Positions 15,126-16,445 of a stretch of 16,445 bases of DNA are shown piece after piece. The position numbers and the translations under genes are program-made. The DNA is from Butyricicoccus_A sp945486175 (GTDB lineage: Bacteria; Bacillota; Clostridia; Oscillospirales; Butyricicoccaceae), in assembly GCA_945829445.1 (NCBI GenBank), contig CALZUY010000045.1, positions 1 through 16,445 on the forward strand, given 5' to 3'. The notes under the pieces are model-generated. The model saw nothing but the letters and a program-made list of their open reading frames with translations, had not been told where the DNA came from and searched no databases. Each line of letters starts with the position of its first letter. Within the stretch, counting starts at the first letter, position 1.

Positions 15126-15374
15126 TCAGAGCTTGGAGTAAACTGCTTTTGCGGTAATGCCGTCCAGCATGCCGATTTTGCCGGACATGGCGCTGATGAT
15201 GCCGGTCGGGGCATCGACGGCGACGCTGATGAGCGAGATGCCGCGCTTTTCATAGGGAATGCCCATACGGCCGATGATATACTGTCTGTACTGATGCAAA
15301 ATCTGGTTGAGCTGTTCGGCATACGCGGGATTTTCCACGACGATAGCCAGAATAGCCACTCTGGTCTGTTCCAT
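15126..15374 (-). CDS. TM1266-family iron-only hydrogenase system putative regulator
   Basis: 82-residue protein with an ACT-like alpha/beta pattern (opening TRVAILAIVVENPAYAEQLN, later ISLISVAVDAPTGIISAMSGKIG). It matches the small family repeatedly found beside hydE/F/G, known from Thermotoga TM1266 and usually described as a putative hydrogenase-system regulator; no biochemical role is established to my knowledge. The start ATG at 15372-15374 has AAAGGAA nine bases upstream. The frame is open to 15449, but that part overlaps the leader terminator. It is the first gene of the hydG operon. Confidence 0.85.
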   Translation of the reverse strand: MEQTRVAILAIVVENPAYAEQLNQILHQYRQYIIGRMGIPYEKRGISLISVAVDAPTGIISAMSGKIGMLDGITAKAVYSKL

Positions 15375-15399
15375 GCGAAGCGTTCCTTTCTGAGAAATG

Positions 15400-15433
15400 A
15401 AAAAAGCATCCCTGTGTCGCGGCACAGGGATGC
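15400..15433 (-). terminator. Intrinsic terminator inside the hydG operon leader
   Basis: Perfect 11-bp stem GCATCCCTGTG/CACAGGGATGC (15406-15416 with 15423-15433), 6-nt loop, followed on the minus strand by six T (15405-15400). Only about 25 nt separate it from the first start codon, too little for another promoter, so transcription must pass it. It may also stop read-through from the L,D-transpeptidase gene. Confidence 0.88.
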
Positions 15434-15511
15434 TGCATAAACGGATCATTGCCGCAGGGCGGCAAAAAATAAGCTGGCATGAAATCGTTGCATGTCTTCT
15501 CCGTCAGGCGT

Positions 15512-15565
15512 TCATCCTTGTGGGTCGGTACATTTGCAGTATAGGCGGTTTGCGGTGGGAACCAT
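15512..15565 (-). CDS. Possible leader peptide upstream of the hydG operon
   Basis: A 17-residue reading frame MVPTANRLYCKCTDPQG starts about 22 nt after the predicted RNA start, with a weak GGAAAG site (15574-15569). Its TGA stop overlaps the antiterminator segment. It contains Tyr-Cys-Lys-Cys; tyrosine is HydG's substrate and cysteine is part of its product. Short frames occur by chance, so this is a hypothesis only. Confidence 0.3.
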   Translation of the reverse strand: MVPTANRLYCKCTDPQG

Positions 15566-15593
15566 GTTCTTTCCGCGCACCGGGATTTCTGTT

Positions 15594-15622
15594 ATTATAC
15601 CACGCCTGCCAGAAAAATACAA
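15594..15622 (-). promoter_or_regulatory. sigma-A promoter of the TM1266-hydG operon
   Basis: On the minus strand TTGTAT (15622-15617), 17-bp spacer, perfect TATAAT (15599-15594), with TG one base before the -10. It begins 18 bp after the stop of the L,D-transpeptidase gene. Confidence 0.85.
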
Positions 15623-15640
15623 CCGATGATTGTGGTTCTG

Positions 15641-16445
15641 TTATGGTAAGATGGTGACCTTTGTACCCACCTTGCAGTACTTCCAGAGGATATCCATAAC
15701 CTCATTGTCGACGGCGACACAGCCGGTTGTCCAGTCAGTCTGTCCGCCGAGGCTGCCCTTCTGGCCGTGAATCATAATCTGTCCGCCCAGCGGGGTGTAC
15801 CAGTCCGGCTGCTCACCGGCGGCAAGGGAAGCCATGATGCTGTCATACTGCTGCTGCGTAATCAGGCCGGATTTGAGGCCGCGTGCGGCGTCGTTTGCAT
15901 TCGGATAGGACAGGCCGAGCGAGAGGTAGAATTTGCTCTGGTTGTTGAGCACGCAGATATAATATTCACCCTCCGGTGTGCGCTTGTCGCCTTCCTTCTC
16001 CTTGGCGCCCTCTGCGGATGCGCTGCCGAGGCCAACGGAATACTGCGCAATCACGCTTTCACCGTTGTATACTGTCAGAAGGTGGTCTGCTTTATGCACG
16101 ACAATGGAAACATTCTGGGCCTGTTCCGGTGACAGAGACGGCTCTGCAATCGGAAGCTGCTGATGCACAGTATACTGCACACCGTCAATTTCCTGTACCT
16201 GCGTCTGCCTGGCCTTTTCTGCGGCAGCGGCTTCCACCGCTTTCTTTTCTTCGGCTTCTTCCTGCTTTTCCATTTCGGCAATTGCGTCGGTCAAATCCAC
16301 AGTCTCTCCTACATGTTGTTCGCTGAAAACAGCGTCTGTCGTCTGGCCATCATCAGCGCGGAAGACGGCCTGGCTGAATACTGCCGCCGAGGTTACTGAG
16401 ATGGCACAAATGGCGGTGAGCAGTGCAAATCTGAACTTTGAAACA
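15641..16445 (-). CDS. Secreted L,D-transpeptidase (YkuD family), 5' end outside the window
   Basis: Cell-wall enzyme that makes 3-3 peptidoglycan cross-links or related L,D-transpeptide bonds. The frame stays open to the right edge (at least 267 residues), and the part before base 16300 encodes a signal peptide or membrane anchor (hydrophobic FALLTAICAISVTSAAVF after SKFR). The true start therefore lies a few codons beyond 16445, and the GTG at 16300 is not the start. A charged, Ala/Glu/Lys-rich segment follows (EKQEEAEEKKAVEAAA), probably a helical spacer. The YkuD catalytic domain ends the protein, with MIHGQKGSLGG and the active-site TTGCVAV (catalytic Cys). No separate terminator follows before the hydG promoter. 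Confidence 0.88.
   Translation of the reverse strand, partial: VSKFRFALLTAICAISVTSAAVFSQAVFRADDGQTTDAVFSEQHVGETVDLTDAIAEMEKQEEAEEKKAVEAAAAEKARQTQVQEIDGVQYTVHQQLPIAEPSLSPEQAQNVSIVVHKADHLLTVYNGESVIAQYSVGLGSASAEGAKEKEGDKRTPEGEYYICVLNNQSKFYLSLGLSYPNANDAARGLKSGLITQQQYDSIMASLAAGEQPDWYTPLGGQIMIHGQKGSLGGQTDWTTGCVAVDNEVMDILWKYCKVGTKVTILP

Larger units (their letters stand above)
15375..15587 (-). ncRNA. Leader RNA of the TM1266-hydG operon, candidate attenuator
   Basis: About 213 nt from the predicted RNA start (near 15587) to the first gene. In order on the minus strand: hairpin with CGGTG/CACCG outer stem (15582-15553) enclosing GGAA/TTCC; possible leader peptide (15565-15512); antiterminator segment CACAAGGATG (15522-15513); 7-bp hairpin TTGCCGC-CCT-GCGGCAA (15465-15449); terminator (15433-15400). 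The antiterminator segment matches the terminator 5' arm CATCCCTGTG at 9 of 10 positions, so the two pairings exclude each other. It does not look like any riboswitch family I can recall, including TPP, FMN, SAM, cobalamin, ZTP, GEMM or T-box. Confidence 0.65.

Noticed and set aside
15541..15600. T-box resemblance (GGTGGGAACC on the plus strand) near the hydG promoter
   Set aside because: It is on the wrong strand, has an inserted base relative to the T-box consensus, and is not placed before a terminator as T-boxes are.
15397..15657. 86-codon plus-strand frame across the hydG leader
   Set aside because: It has no ribosome site, no recognisable product, and overlaps the minus-strand promoter and terminator.

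Overview
The window suggests a strictly anaerobic, butyrate-forming member of the Clostridia. The grounds are a butyryl-CoA:acetate CoA-transferase, an [FeFe] hydrogenase with its maturase HydG, Gram-positive style Shine-Dalgarno sites, sigma-A type promoters and many intrinsic terminators, in DNA that looks moderately GC-rich by eye. A Butyricicoccus/Agathobaculum-like gut organism (Oscillospirales) would fit, but this is inference. No tRNA, rRNA, CRISPR array, insertion sequence or prophage gene was seen; it reads as ordinary, densely packed chromosome.

Layout, left to right. Bases 1-1676 (+) hold modB-modC, the permease and ATPase of a molybdate-type ABC importer; modA is not in the window. 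Bases 1770-2348 (+) hold xpt behind its own extended -10 promoter and with no purine riboswitch. A two-way terminator separates it from the butyryl-CoA:acetate CoA-transferase gene (2423-3766, -). That gene is divergent from a DMT/EamA permease gene (3988-4908, +), and an overlapping palindrome lies between the two promoters. Next come a small membrane-anchored XRE regulator (5018-5383, +) and an ECF-like sigma factor with its overlapping, probably anti-sigma, membrane partner (5507-6807, +). A MATE efflux gene (6863-8218, -) and an MFS transporter gene (8499-9722, +) diverge from closely spaced promoters.

The right third is a hydrogen-metabolism locus, all on the minus strand. The structural operon (13428 to 9806) encodes a protein joining the NuoF C-terminal 4Fe-4S domain to a GltD/NfnL-type NAD(P)H:FAD oxidoreductase, overlapping the gene for a complete M3-type HydA. 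Upstream of it lies a second operon (15374 to 13682) of a TM1266-family small protein and HydG. This operon has a strong promoter, then a leader of about 210 nt ending in an intrinsic terminator only about 25 nt before the first start codon. An upstream leader segment matches the terminator's 5' arm at 9 of 10 pairs, so it can act as an antiterminator. A 17-residue leader peptide containing Tyr-Cys-Lys-Cys can be read, with its stop codon overlapping that segment. The window ends inside a secreted L,D-transpeptidase gene (15641 to beyond 16445, -).

How the genes may work together (inference): the CoA-transferase ends butyrate formation, while the hydrogenase pair moves electrons between NAD(P)H and H2 to balance redox. 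HydG makes the Fe-CO-CN synthon needed to build the H-cluster. The two most interesting items are the compact HydA plus NuoF-C/GltD pair, which lacks NuoE and the FMN/NADH module of classical bifurcating hydrogenases, and the apparent transcription attenuator in front of the maturation operon.
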